From contig JAKJBT010000021.1 of assembly GCA_022706865.1 (NCBI GenBank), forward strand, positions 1 through 22,445: DNA of 22,445 bases, in the 5' to 3' direction. Under the pieces are notes generated by a model. It had not been told where the DNA came from and searched no databases. It was given only the letters and a program-made list of their open reading frames with translations. Each line of letters starts with the position of its first letter. The first letter of the stretch is position 1. The DNA comes from Bacillota bacterium (GTDB lineage: Bacteria; Bacillota_A; Clostridia; Lutisporales; Lutisporaceae). Below, piece after piece: positions 9,039-15,537 of the stretch. The position numbers and the translations under genes were made by a program.

Positions 9039-9153
9039 TTTTCTGTTCCAACTCCTCCAGTATCCATCGGGTTACTTCCTTTGTCAGAGGAATGCATACT
9101 TCGCACTTCACCTTTTTTCCGTATAGATTGACAGCATCATTCAAGTTTTCCAT
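9025..9153 (-). CDS. Small 42-residue protein, overlapping the MFS start
   Basis: On the minus strand an ATG at 9153 follows a good ribosome site (GGAGGG, just upstream at about 9160-9165) and opens a 42-codon frame that ends in TAA at 9025-9027, 14 bases inside the MFS gene. The peptide is hydrophilic with a CEVC motif (residues 17-20) and a C-terminal amphipathic stretch, TKEVTRWILEELEQ, and has no signal peptide. I recognise no family. The overlap geometry, the ribosome site and the regulator facing it support a genuine coding or leader ORF whose translation delivers ribosomes to the transporter start. It is too short for routine gene callers. Confidence 0.6.
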   Translation of the reverse strand: MENLNDAVNLYGKKVKCEVCIPLTKEVTRWILEELEQKNESL

Positions 9154-9208
9154 TTATATCCCTCCATTTCTGTAATATAATTTAAGCATAAGCAAGCAGT
9201 CCATAAAA

Positions 9209-9243
9209 GAACCGGTTTTTGTATAAATTTACTGAACCGGTTT
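9209..9243. promoter_or_regulatory. Twin GAACCGGTTT repeats, probable MocR operator
   Basis: The decamer GAACCGGTTT occurs at 9209-9218 and again at 9234-9243, 25 bases apart in the same orientation; each has a palindromic ACCGGT core. They flank a TATAAA box (9222-9227) in the only intergenic space between the MocR-type gene and the divergent small-ORF/MFS pair. MocR-family regulators commonly bind direct repeats in such divergent promoters, so these are the likely sites for autoregulation and transporter control. Confidence 0.6.
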
Positions 9244-9266
9244 AAAGCAAAGGAGGTATTTGGGAT

Positions 9267-10661
9267 ATGTATTTAAACATACAAAAAGAAATTGGGAATT
9301 CACTTATAAAGCAAATATACGAGCAGGTCCGGAGCATGATTTTAAAAGGAGAATTGAAGGCGGAGGAAAGGCTTTCTTCAACGAGAGAAATGGCCAGAAA
9401 TTTAAATGTATCCAGAAATACCGTAATAACAGCCTACGAGATGCTGATAGCCGAGGGATATATTAGAAGTGTGCCGGGGTCAGGGATTTATATATCTCAA
9501 GGTGCCGAATTTGTTAAGCCTCCGGAAAGGATAATCGATTATAGTGTAACAGCCTTCTCTTCCAAGGAGCTTTCGGAGGATATCATCGGCTTCCACAGCG
9601 GGACTCCTGCCCTTGACATGTTTCCGCGCAATAAATGGAGCAGGATTGCCGGTCAGGTTATTAAAGAGGCGCCGGATTCAGCTTTTGGATATGATTACCC
9701 CCAAGGAAGACCGGAACTGAGAAATACCCTCGCAGCTTATCTGAAAAAAACACGGGGCATAAATTGCAGCCCTGAGCAGATCATCGTTACGACAGGTGCG
9801 AAGCAGGGGCTGTCGCTGGTGGCTAAACTCCTGCTGCGGCCCGGAAGTGAAGCATTGATAGAGGATCCTTCCAATGAAAATGTAAGAAAAGTATTTTCAT
9901 TTCACACCGATCGTATTACACCAATAGAAGCAGACAGTGAAGGAATACGGCCTGAACTGTTTCCTCAGGACAGAGCTCCTGCCTTGATCTTTGCCACACC
10001 TTCGCATCAATTCCCATTGGGAGGTGTTTTGTCTATTCAAAGAAGGCTTGAACTCATCCGGTATGCCGGAAAGAAAGGCTGTTATATAGTAGAGGATGAT
10101 TATGACAGTGAATTCCGGTATAAGGGATTGCCGGTAAGTTCCCTTCAGGAGCTTGACAATGAAAGGGTAATTTATATCGGCACATTCAGCAAGACACTGT
10201 TCCCATCTGTAAGGCTTGGTTATATAGTCCTTCCGGAGAAGCTTGTCGAGCAATGCAGGGAGCTTAAGCGTCTGGGAGACCACCATACGAATTCCCTGAA
10301 TCAGCTGACCCTGATGCGCTTTATAGAAAACGGGGAATTGGAAAGGCATATTACCCGTATGAAAAAAGTTTACCGAAAACGCCGTGACAGCTTAATTGAA
10401 TGCATTAATGAATACTTTCCGGGCAAGGTAAGGATTATGGGTGAAACGGCAGGAATGCATATTGTTGCAGAATTCTCCGATGTGGAGTTCTCCCCCGGAT
10501 TAATGAAGAGCATTGAAGAAGCGGGATTAAAGATTTTCCCTGTTGAGGAACACGCCGTAATCAAAGGAAAGCATAGGAATCAGATCATTCTCGGATATGC
10601 TCATTTGAATAATACAGATATAAGAGAGGGCATATTAAGACTCAGAGAAGTGCTTGATTGA
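9267..10661 (+). CDS. MocR-family regulator: GntR winged helix fused to aminotransferase domain
   Basis: The 464-residue protein has an N-terminal GntR-type winged helix-turn-helix (residues about 10-80; LSSTREMARNLNVSRNTVITAYEML is split here only by description) followed by a fold-type I aminotransferase-like domain with TGAKQGL, EDDYDSEFRY and the Schiff-base lysine K309 in GTFSKTLFPSVRLGY. This is the MocR/PdxR/GabR layout, in which PLP or a PLP-amino acid adduct acts as effector. The ATG at 9267 follows AAAGGAGG (9249-9256). It stands head-to-head with the small-ORF/MFS pair across a gap with two GAACCGGTTT repeats. PLP binding looks intact. Whether it is a PdxR is unclear, since no pdxS/pdxT genes are in view. 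Confidence 0.92.
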   Translation: MYLNIQKEIGNSLIKQIYEQVRSMILKGELKAEERLSSTREMARNLNVSRNTVITAYEMLIAEGYIRSVPGSGIYISQGAEFVKPPERIIDYSVTAFSSKELSEDIIGFHSGTPALDMFPRNKWSRIAGQVIKEAPDSAFGYDYPQGRPELRNTLAAYLKKTRGINCSPEQIIVTTGAKQGLSLVAKLLLRPGSEALIEDPSNENVRKVFSFHTDRITPIEADSEGIRPELFPQDRAPALIFATPSHQFPLGGVLSIQRRLELIRYAGKKGCYIVEDDYDSEFRYKGLPVSSLQELDNERVIYIGTFSKTLFPSVRLGYIVLPEKLVEQCRELKRLGDHHTNSLNQLTLMRFIENGELERHITRMKKVYRKRRDSLIECINEYFPGKVRIMGETAGMHIVAEFSDVEFSPGLMKSIEEAGLKIFPVEEHAVIKGKHRNQIILGYAHLNNTDIREGILRLREVLD

Positions 10662-10720
10662 CGGAACGAAAAGGGTGCTTATTGCGTCTATTAAGCAAAA
10701 GATTATTTGGGAGGCAGCTT

Positions 10721-11227
10721 ATGAAGAAATTATTGTTGTTTGCTTTAATACTGTTGCTGAGTGTTTCGATGATCGGCTGTACGGTCGCAGCGAATCAGTC
10801 TCGGCAGAATGAAGAAGATACACAGCAAACTGATGAATCCGACAAGAAAGCAGTTGAAAATATTGTTGAGAGCTTTGGGAAAAAGCTTCAGGAGGTCTCA
10901 CTTTTGGCTCCAGAGGAAGTATTGGAAAAGAGCATGAAAGAGAGCTATGGCGATTTTGTGACGTCAGAGCTTATTGAAAAGTGGATAACGGACCCAATGA
11001 ATGCCCCCGGGAGGCTGACCTCAAGCCCTTGGCCTGACCGTATAGAAATATTGGCTGTTGAGAAATCATCGGTAAATGAGTATAAAGTTGACGGCGAAAT
11101 AATTGAGGTAACCAGTACCGAAAAGGCAGAGGGCGGAATCGCGGCAAAGAAACCTATCACTCTTGCAGTAAAGAAAATTGATAACCGTTGGCTTATTAAT
11201 GATGTAAAGCTTGGTGAATATAAATAA
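10721..11227 (+). CDS. Hypothetical lipoprotein
   Basis: The preferred start is ATG at 10721, just after GGGAGG (10709-10714); the longer frame from TTG at 10658 overlaps the MocR stop and has no ribosome site. The 168-residue product has a lipoprotein signal peptide: MKK, a leucine-rich core and the lipobox MIGC with Cys20 as lipidation site. A polar linker rich in Q, N, E and D follows, then a domain of about 125 residues with alternating strands ending in ITLAVKKIDNRWLINDVKL, reminiscent of small NTF2-like or DUF4878-type extracytoplasmic domains. No catalytic motif is visible. It lies 59 bases after the regulator on the same strand and would be anchored on the outer face of the membrane. 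Function is unknown. Confidence 0.8.
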   Translation: MKKLLLFALILLLSVSMIGCTVAANQSRQNEEDTQQTDESDKKAVENIVESFGKKLQEVSLLAPEEVLEKSMKESYGDFVTSELIEKWITDPMNAPGRLTSSPWPDRIEILAVEKSSVNEYKVDGEIIEVTSTEKAEGGIAAKKPITLAVKKIDNRWLINDVKLGEYK

Positions 11228-11228
11228 A

Positions 11229-11602
11229 AGGAACATAACGATCTACCTTGCACCAATGCAGATAGATTATTACCCAGCCATGATCTTTCGACCATGACCA
11301 AGCAGTTCACCACCTGCAATGATGGTTCGTTCGACCATGCAGAGTACCTGCACAGCCACATACAACCTCTCGGCTGTATATGACCATTACGGCACTCTGC
11401 ATAATCTTAGCTCGACCCTGTATGATAAGTTGGGATCCTACTATAATCAAGGGTAGTCGACTATAACAGAACCTTTCCTTACCATACAGGATCTTCCCTC
11501 CGACTGTATACGAGCCTTTCGACCCGTATACAATCTTTGGCCGACCCATACACGCCCCTGCTAAGGAGCATATATGAGTCTTGGCTCAACCGTTATGTTC
11601 CT
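11229..11602 (-). ncRNA. Candidate large multi-armed structured RNA, minus strand, no family recognised
   Basis: A 12-bp perfect helix closes the element: 11229-11240 with 11591-11602. Nested inside are arms at 11241-11252/11257-11267 (one bulge), 11271-11285/11290-11304, 11337-11348/11391-11402 enclosing 11357-11367/11372-11382, 11417-11429/11478-11490, 11505-11516/11521-11532, 11554-11558/11565-11569 and 11575-11578/11585-11588. Read as plus-strand RNA these helices contain 14 A.C mismatches. Read as minus-strand RNA every one becomes a G.U pair, and three loops become GAAA, GAGA and GAAA tetraloops. Linkers between arms repeat GUCG-N(4-5)-AAGAU (11533-11545, 11491-11504, 11403-11416). After the closing helix the minus strand runs into CCUUUUAUUUAUAUU, a plausible termination tail. 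No long ORF with a ribosome site crosses it. I see no match to RNase P, tmRNA, 6S, SRP or group II intron signatures. Confidence 0.75.
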
Positions 11603-11605
11603 ACA

Positions 11606-11634
11606 ATATTAATCTGTCCGGGACAGAAAAAATA
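11606..11634 (-). promoter_or_regulatory. Candidate minus-strand promoter with 15-bp palindrome
   Basis: On the minus strand, TAATAT (11611-11606) would be a -10 placing the start close to 11602, the edge of the predicted RNA; the hexamer 17 bases upstream is TATTTT, a weak -35. The spacer is almost filled by the perfect palindrome TCTGTCCGGGACAGA (11613-11627), ideal for a dimeric repressor. Promoter strength is doubtful, but the palindrome itself is certain. Confidence 0.4.
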
Positions 11635-11657
11635 ATACTAAGATAATAAAGGTTCTT

Positions 11658-11686
11658 TTGCCATGACTTGATTAAAACTGTATAAT
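11658..11686 (+). promoter_or_regulatory. Sigma-A-type promoter of the deformylase-like gene
   Basis: TTGCCA (11658-11663) and TATAAT (11681-11686) are separated by exactly 17 bases, giving a start near 11693, about 65 bases before the ATG at 11759. It is one of the best promoter matches in the window. Confidence 0.7.
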
Positions 11687-11758
11687 ATATATTAATATAT
11701 ATAACGAGGCAAAAGGATGTCCTCAAAACACAGGCCTCAACATCAAGGAGGGAAGATT

Positions 11759-12262
11759 ATGGCTGTCAGAGAGATATTGCTGCTGGGGAATGAAAATCTA
11801 TACAATATATCCAAAGAGATCTCGAAGGAAGAAATCGACAAGGCAAAACATGTTGTCAATGACTTGCATGATACTATGATGGATTTCAGAAAAAAATACG
11901 GCTTTGGAAGAGCTATAGCTGCACCTCAGATAAATGAGCTTTTTCGGATAATCTATATGAATTTTGATGATAAAGAAATTGCATTGATTAATCCAAAGCT
12001 TGAGCCGGTTGGCGATGAAAAATTTGAAATGTGGGATGACTGCATGAGCTTTCCCGGATTGGAAGTAAGATTATCCAGATATAAGAAGTGCAGGGTTTAT
12101 TATAAGGATCTGGAGTGGAAGGATTGTGTTTTTGAGCCTGAAGGGGATATATCAGAATTGATTCAGCATGAATACGATCACCTTGATGGCATATTGGCAG
12201 TACAGCGAGCTATCGATAATAAATCTTTCAGAATAAACAAGGATAAAGCGGGCTGTTATTAA
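11759..12262 (+). CDS. def: Peptide deformylase family protein
   Basis: Translation most likely begins at ATG 11759 after AAGGAGGG (11746-11752); an upstream in-frame ATG at 11717 lacks a ribosome site. The 167-residue protein carries the three deformylase motifs in altered form: AIAAPQI (54-58 core) for GxGLAAPQ, DDCMSFPG (93-100) for EGCLSVPG and QHEYDHLDG (136-144) for HExDH. The metal ligands C95, H137 and H141 and the catalytic E138 are all present, so metal-dependent removal of the N-formyl group from nascent proteins is possible. The EG-to-DD change in motif 2 and FGRAIAAPQ in motif 1 mark it as a divergent paralogue, not necessarily the main deformylase. Confidence 0.85.
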   Translation: MAVREILLLGNENLYNISKEISKEEIDKAKHVVNDLHDTMMDFRKKYGFGRAIAAPQINELFRIIYMNFDDKEIALINPKLEPVGDEKFEMWDDCMSFPGLEVRLSRYKKCRVYYKDLEWKDCVFEPEGDISELIQHEYDHLDGILAVQRAIDNKSFRINKDKAGCY

Positions 12263-12274
12263 TTTAAGGCTGCC

Positions 12275-12730
12275 CTATATTATTTCCCTTTGACGCTTCA
12301 AATTGAAGAGAAGCACTCCGGAGTTGTAATAAGCTTCAATATCATAGGGCCTTAGCCTTATTTTATTAATTTTTCTGACAGATATCCTGTCATGATATGC
12401 CGCTGCAAAGAGATATTCATTTAGTTCAGTATCATAAAGCTTTTTTACACTGTTTATAATTAATATATCAGGATCCAAATAAAGAATCTTGTCCACTTCC
12501 TGGGGCAGAAATTTGAATGCCAATAACCTATAATACATTTCTTTACTGTAATGCATAACTACGGGTGCATCCTTGAAATATTCATCTTTAATTGATACAA
12601 TGTAAAGCTTATGCCCTTCATCATCCAATATGCTTTTTATTTGCTGCAGTTCTTTATCTGTCAGACTTGAATGCATAATGTAAACATTGCTGTGGACATG
12701 GCAGCGTTCGGAAGCAACAGCCGGTGGCAA
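12275..12730 (-). pseudogene. Broken family 8 glycosyltransferase, truncated at both ends
   Basis: The 151-codon frame holds the middle of a GT8 glycosyltransferase: VYIMHSSL, the metal/sugar-nucleotide motif DKILYLDPDIL (DPD equals DxD) and AYYNSGVLLFNL. Intact GT8 enzymes are near 270-330 residues. The N-terminal strand with the first nucleotide-binding residues is missing: the frame runs upstream without any ATG and hits a stop near 12765. The protein stops shortly after the NSGV motif, losing the C-terminal half with the second metal-binding histidine. The 3' end abuts the deformylase gene (12-base gap). This looks like a remnant of an envelope or exopolysaccharide gene left by deletion; it is unlikely to be functional. 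Confidence 0.8.
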
Positions 12731-12750
12731 CAGCAGCCCGATGATTCTCT

Positions 12751-12779
12751 TTGCTATGTTTTAAATAAAATTGTATAAT
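12751..12779 (+). promoter_or_regulatory. Promoter of cls
   Basis: TTGCTA (12751-12756) and TATAAT (12774-12779) lie 17 bases apart; the start would be near 12786, leaving an 84-base leader before the cls ATG. It sits where the broken glycosyltransferase lost its 5' end. Confidence 0.65.
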
Positions 12780-12869
12780 AAAAATAAGAACACTATATTT
12801 CGGAGCAGGTGCAAGACCGGAAGGACTGTTACCGGTGTTTCAGTGTTTTTGATTGTAGAGGTCATTAGT

Positions 12870-14405
12870 ATGAACAAAATATTAAGAATGTTGTTAAGCA
12901 GAGTTGTTTTGGTCGGAACCGCCATATTAATTCAGATTCTTGTCCTTGTTATTATGATATGGAGGTTCAGCAATTATTTTGTGCAGTTCTATGCCATTTG
13001 TACTTTTCTCAGCTTATTGGTTGTGCTAGGAATTGTCAATGGCAAGAGTAATCATGCCTATAAGCTTGCCTGGATCATTCCGATCATGATGTTTCCTATT
13101 TTCGGCGGGCTTTTTTTCCTGATGTTTGGGGGAAATAAGTCCAGCAAAAGAAATAAAAGAAAAATGAAAGAAATTGCCGACAAAATGCAGGATAATCTTG
13201 CACAGGATCAGGCAATTCTTAATCAGCTTGAGCAGGAAGACAGAAGCGCTGCCAATCAGGCAAAGTATATTGTCAACTATTCTGCCTGTCCGATTTATAC
13301 AAATACAAGCACAGAATACCTTACACCAGGTGAGAGAAAGTTTGAACGCATGCTGGAGGAATTGAGAAAAGCGGAGCGCTATATTTTCCTTGAATATTTT
13401 ATTATTAATAAAGGTGTTATGTGGGATACTATTCTGGAAATACTGAAAGAAAAAGTGAAGCAGGGGGTAGATGTCCGCGTTATCTACGATGATGTAGGCT
13501 GTATATTAACTTTGCCCTATGGCTATGAAAAGGAACTGGAAAGCATGGGAATAAAGTGTTGTGTATTCAATCCCTTCATACCGGTTCTGTCTATCCGCCT
13601 CAACAACCGTGACCACCGTAAAATTGCAGTAATTGACGGACGCATAGCCTTTACGGGGGGGATCAATCTTGCAGACGAATACATCAATGCTTATGAAAAG
13701 TATGGACACTGGAAGGACGCATCTATTGCCGTTCAAGGGGATGCAGTATGGAGCCTTACTGTTATGTTCCTCTCCATGTGGAGCTTTCTCAGAAAAGAAG
13801 ATGAAGATTTTGAAAAATTCAGGCCGGTTTCCGGGGATATGGGGCACATTGAATCCAAAGGTTATGTACAGCCTTTTGCCGACAGTCCTCTTGATGATGA
13901 AGCCGTAGGTGAAACGGTATACCTTAATCTGATAGGTGAAGCTGAAAGCTATATCTATATAAATACACCATACCTGATACTTGATAATGAGATGAATTCA
14001 GCTCTTTGCATGGCAGCAAAAAGAGGCGTGGATGTCCGTATCATAACCCCTCATATTCCGGATAAATGGTATGTTCATTCCGTATCGAGATGTAACTATG
14101 AAGCATTATTGGAAAGCGGAGTTGCTATATATGAGTATACACCGGGCTTTGTCCATGCAAAAACCTTTGTAGTGGATGATATGTATGCAGTAGTCGGGAC
14201 AATAAACCTGGATTACCGCAGCCTGTTTCTTCACTTTGAATGCGGTGTCTGGATGTATAAGACAAAGAGTATTTCTGAAGTGAAGGAGGATTTCCTTAAA
14301 ACCTTGGAAATCTGCCAAAAGATTACTTTGGGTAATTGCAGAGGCGAAATGCGTTACAAAAAGTTAGGCAGAACAATCCTTAAAATATTCGCACCTTTGA
14401 TGTAA
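12870..14405 (+). CDS. cls: Cardiolipin synthase (phospholipase D family)
   Basis: From ATG 12870 (GTAGAGGTC at 12856-12864 as a modest ribosome site) the product is 511 residues, normal for bacterial cardiolipin synthase. Upstream in-frame codons to 12771 lack a ribosome site and overlap the promoter. Two N-terminal membrane segments plus a third hydrophobic stretch (about residues 10-35, 38-50 and 65-85) precede two phospholipase D domains with intact HKD motifs: H249-x-K251-x4-D256 and H429-x-K431-x4-D436. The enzyme condenses two phosphatidylglycerols into cardiolipin and glycerol at the membrane. Its own promoter lies at 12751-12779, and DUF3842 follows 32 bases downstream, probably co-transcribed. 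Confidence 0.94.
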   Translation: MNKILRMLLSRVVLVGTAILIQILVLVIMIWRFSNYFVQFYAICTFLSLLVVLGIVNGKSNHAYKLAWIIPIMMFPIFGGLFFLMFGGNKSSKRNKRKMKEIADKMQDNLAQDQAILNQLEQEDRSAANQAKYIVNYSACPIYTNTSTEYLTPGERKFERMLEELRKAERYIFLEYFIINKGVMWDTILEILKEKVKQGVDVRVIYDDVGCILTLPYGYEKELESMGIKCCVFNPFIPVLSIRLNNRDHRKIAVIDGRIAFTGGINLADEYINAYEKYGHWKDASIAVQGDAVWSLTVMFLSMWSFLRKEDEDFEKFRPVSGDMGHIESKGYVQPFADSPLDDEAVGETVYLNLIGEAESYIYINTPYLILDNEMNSALCMAAKRGVDVRIITPHIPDKWYVHSVSRCNYEALLESGVAIYEYTPGFVHAKTFVVDDMYAVVGTINLDYRSLFLHFECGVWMYKTKSISEVKEDFLKTLEICQKITLGNCRGEMRYKKLGRTILKIFAPLM

Positions 14406-14437
14406 ATGAAATTTTGATAAATAACCGGAGGAATAAA

Positions 14438-14866
14438 ATGAGAATCGCAGTAATTGACGGGCAAGGCGGGGGAATTGGTAAAGCTATTGTTGAGAGATTC
14501 AGACAGAAGCTTGAAGATAGTGTTGAAATCGTCGCATTAGGAACCAACTCCCTGGCAACCTCATTAATGTTGAAAGCAGGCGCCGATGAAGGTGCAACAG
14601 GAGAGAATGCCATTATTTATAACGCCTGCAAGGTGGATATTATTTTGGGCCCTATAGGGATAATCAGCGCAAATTCGCTGCTGGGTGAGCTGACACCGCT
14701 TATGGCAAAGGCTATAGCGGAGAGCCCGGCAAAAAAGATACTTATTCCTATGAGCAGATGTAATGTTACTGTCGCCGGGATAGAAACAAAGCCAATCCCA
14801 AATTATATTGACGATGCTTTAGAAATTGTAAAAGCAATGATTAAGGATGCAAAAAATATTCAGTAA
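14438..14866 (+). CDS. DUF3842 family protein
   Basis: The start is ATG 14438 after CCGGAGGA (14425-14432), giving 142 residues, the usual length of DUF3842. The N terminus IAVIDGQGGGIGKAIVERF is a glycine-rich loop after a beta strand, suggesting a small Rossmann-like nucleotide fold. The middle contains GTNSLATSLMLKAGADEGATGENA and GPIGIISANSLLGE, and the C terminus has two conserved-looking segments with MSRCNVTVAG. The family is common in Clostridia and has no known function; nucleotide or cofactor binding is only an inference from the loop. It probably shares the cls transcript and converges with the YbaK-like gene, 12 bases between the ends. Confidence 0.85.
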   Translation: MRIAVIDGQGGGIGKAIVERFRQKLEDSVEIVALGTNSLATSLMLKAGADEGATGENAIIYNACKVDIILGPIGIISANSLLGELTPLMAKAIAESPAKKILIPMSRCNVTVAGIETKPIPNYIDDALEIVKAMIKDAKNIQ

Positions 14867-14878
14867 ATAAGGATATTA

Positions 14879-15340
14879 TTATTTGCATACATCAATCCAG
14901 ACTCCGCCGGTTACTTCCTGCAACCTGTCGGGGGTTATTTTTACAGCTGAATTTGCAGATCCTGCTGCAGGATATACAACTTCAAATTCCTTCATTGAAA
15001 CATCCAGGTAAATATCCATGGGATTCTTGAGACCGAAGGGGCATACTCCTCCCACTGCATGACCGGTTGCTTCCAGCACTTCTTCCGGGCTAAGCATTGA
15101 GGCTTTTTCGTGAAAGCAGTCCTTAAACTTGCGATTGTCTATTCTTGCGTCACCCCTTGCAACTATAAGAATATTTCTGTCTTTCAATCCAAAGGCCATT
15201 GTTTTTGCAATAAGTGCAGGTGCAACACCGTGGGCTTTTGCCGCAAGCTCGACAGTTGCAGTGCTTGCATCCGTCTCCAGTATATGCAGGTCCGTAAGAC
15301 CATTCTCTTGAAAATATTTTCTTACACTTTCCAGACTCAT
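14879..15340 (-). CDS. YbaK/prolyl-tRNA synthetase-associated domain protein (second paralogue)
   Basis: The preferred start is ATG 15340, seven bases after AAAGGAAG on the minus strand; a GTG codon directly before it (15343) is also possible. The 153-residue protein is a single YbaK-type editing domain: the ATVELAAKAHGV helix, the lysine in LIAKTMAF, the DNRKFKD segment and the loop GHAVGGVCPFGL. It belongs to the branch that hydrolyses mischarged aminoacyl-tRNAs in trans, as YeaK, ProX and relatives do, and is clearly diverged from the copy at 3506-3991, so the two probably edit different tRNAs. It is monocistronic and diverges from the helicase gene across 197 bases. Confidence 0.9.
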   Translation of the reverse strand: MSLESVRKYFQENGLTDLHILETDASTATVELAAKAHGVAPALIAKTMAFGLKDRNILIVARGDARIDNRKFKDCFHEKASMLSPEEVLEATGHAVGGVCPFGLKNPMDIYLDVSMKEFEVVYPAAGSANSAVKITPDRLQEVTGGVWIDVCK

Positions 15341-15480
15341 CACGATACTTCCTTTCTTTTGTATAAATTCTCAAGACTGTAGTGTATAACCATACACATT
15401 ATATCATAAATTTACGAAAATTTGAGATATCGATTATGAGTTTCGCATTATTCTTCAAATATGAAAAAATAAGTTGCATT

Positions 15481-15508
15481 TTGAGCATAATAAATGTATT
15501 GTTATATA
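15481..15508 (+). promoter_or_regulatory. Candidate promoter of the DEAD-box helicase
   Basis: TTGAGC (15481-15486) and TATATA (15503-15508) are 16 bases apart, with a predicted start near 15515, so the leader would be short (about 23 bases). The match is moderate. The rest of 15344-15537 is AT-rich with no evident hairpin or gene. Confidence 0.4.
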
Positions 15509-15537
15509 GTTACATTAAAAAGATTGGATGGTAGTAA

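Noticed and set aside
10945..11549. Minus-strand ORFs over the lipoprotein gene and the RNA element (138 and 80 codons)
   Set aside because: They lack ribosome sites, resemble no family, and overlap the lipoprotein gene or the structured element.
11270..11550. CRISPR array or simple tandem repeat
   Set aside because: The recurring 21/43-base units are too degenerate, have no uniform spacers, and are explained by the arm-plus-linker structure of an RNA; no cas gene is near.
11229..11602. MITE or IS remnant with 12-bp terminal inverted repeats
   Set aside because: No target-site duplication flanks the ends (ATAAA versus ACAAT), there is no transposase fragment, and the internal G.U-directional pairing points to RNA function. 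A non-autonomous element cannot be fully excluded without genome copies.
11229..11602. RNase P, tmRNA, SRP RNA, 6S RNA, group II intron
   Set aside because: The universally conserved strings of these RNAs (for example GAGGAAAGUCC of RNase P or the AGC-bulged domain V) are absent.
11613..11633. TCTGTCCGGGACAGA plus A-run as a terminator
   Set aside because: On the plus strand the helix is followed by A, not U, and on the minus strand the U-run precedes it; a palindromic operator is the better reading.
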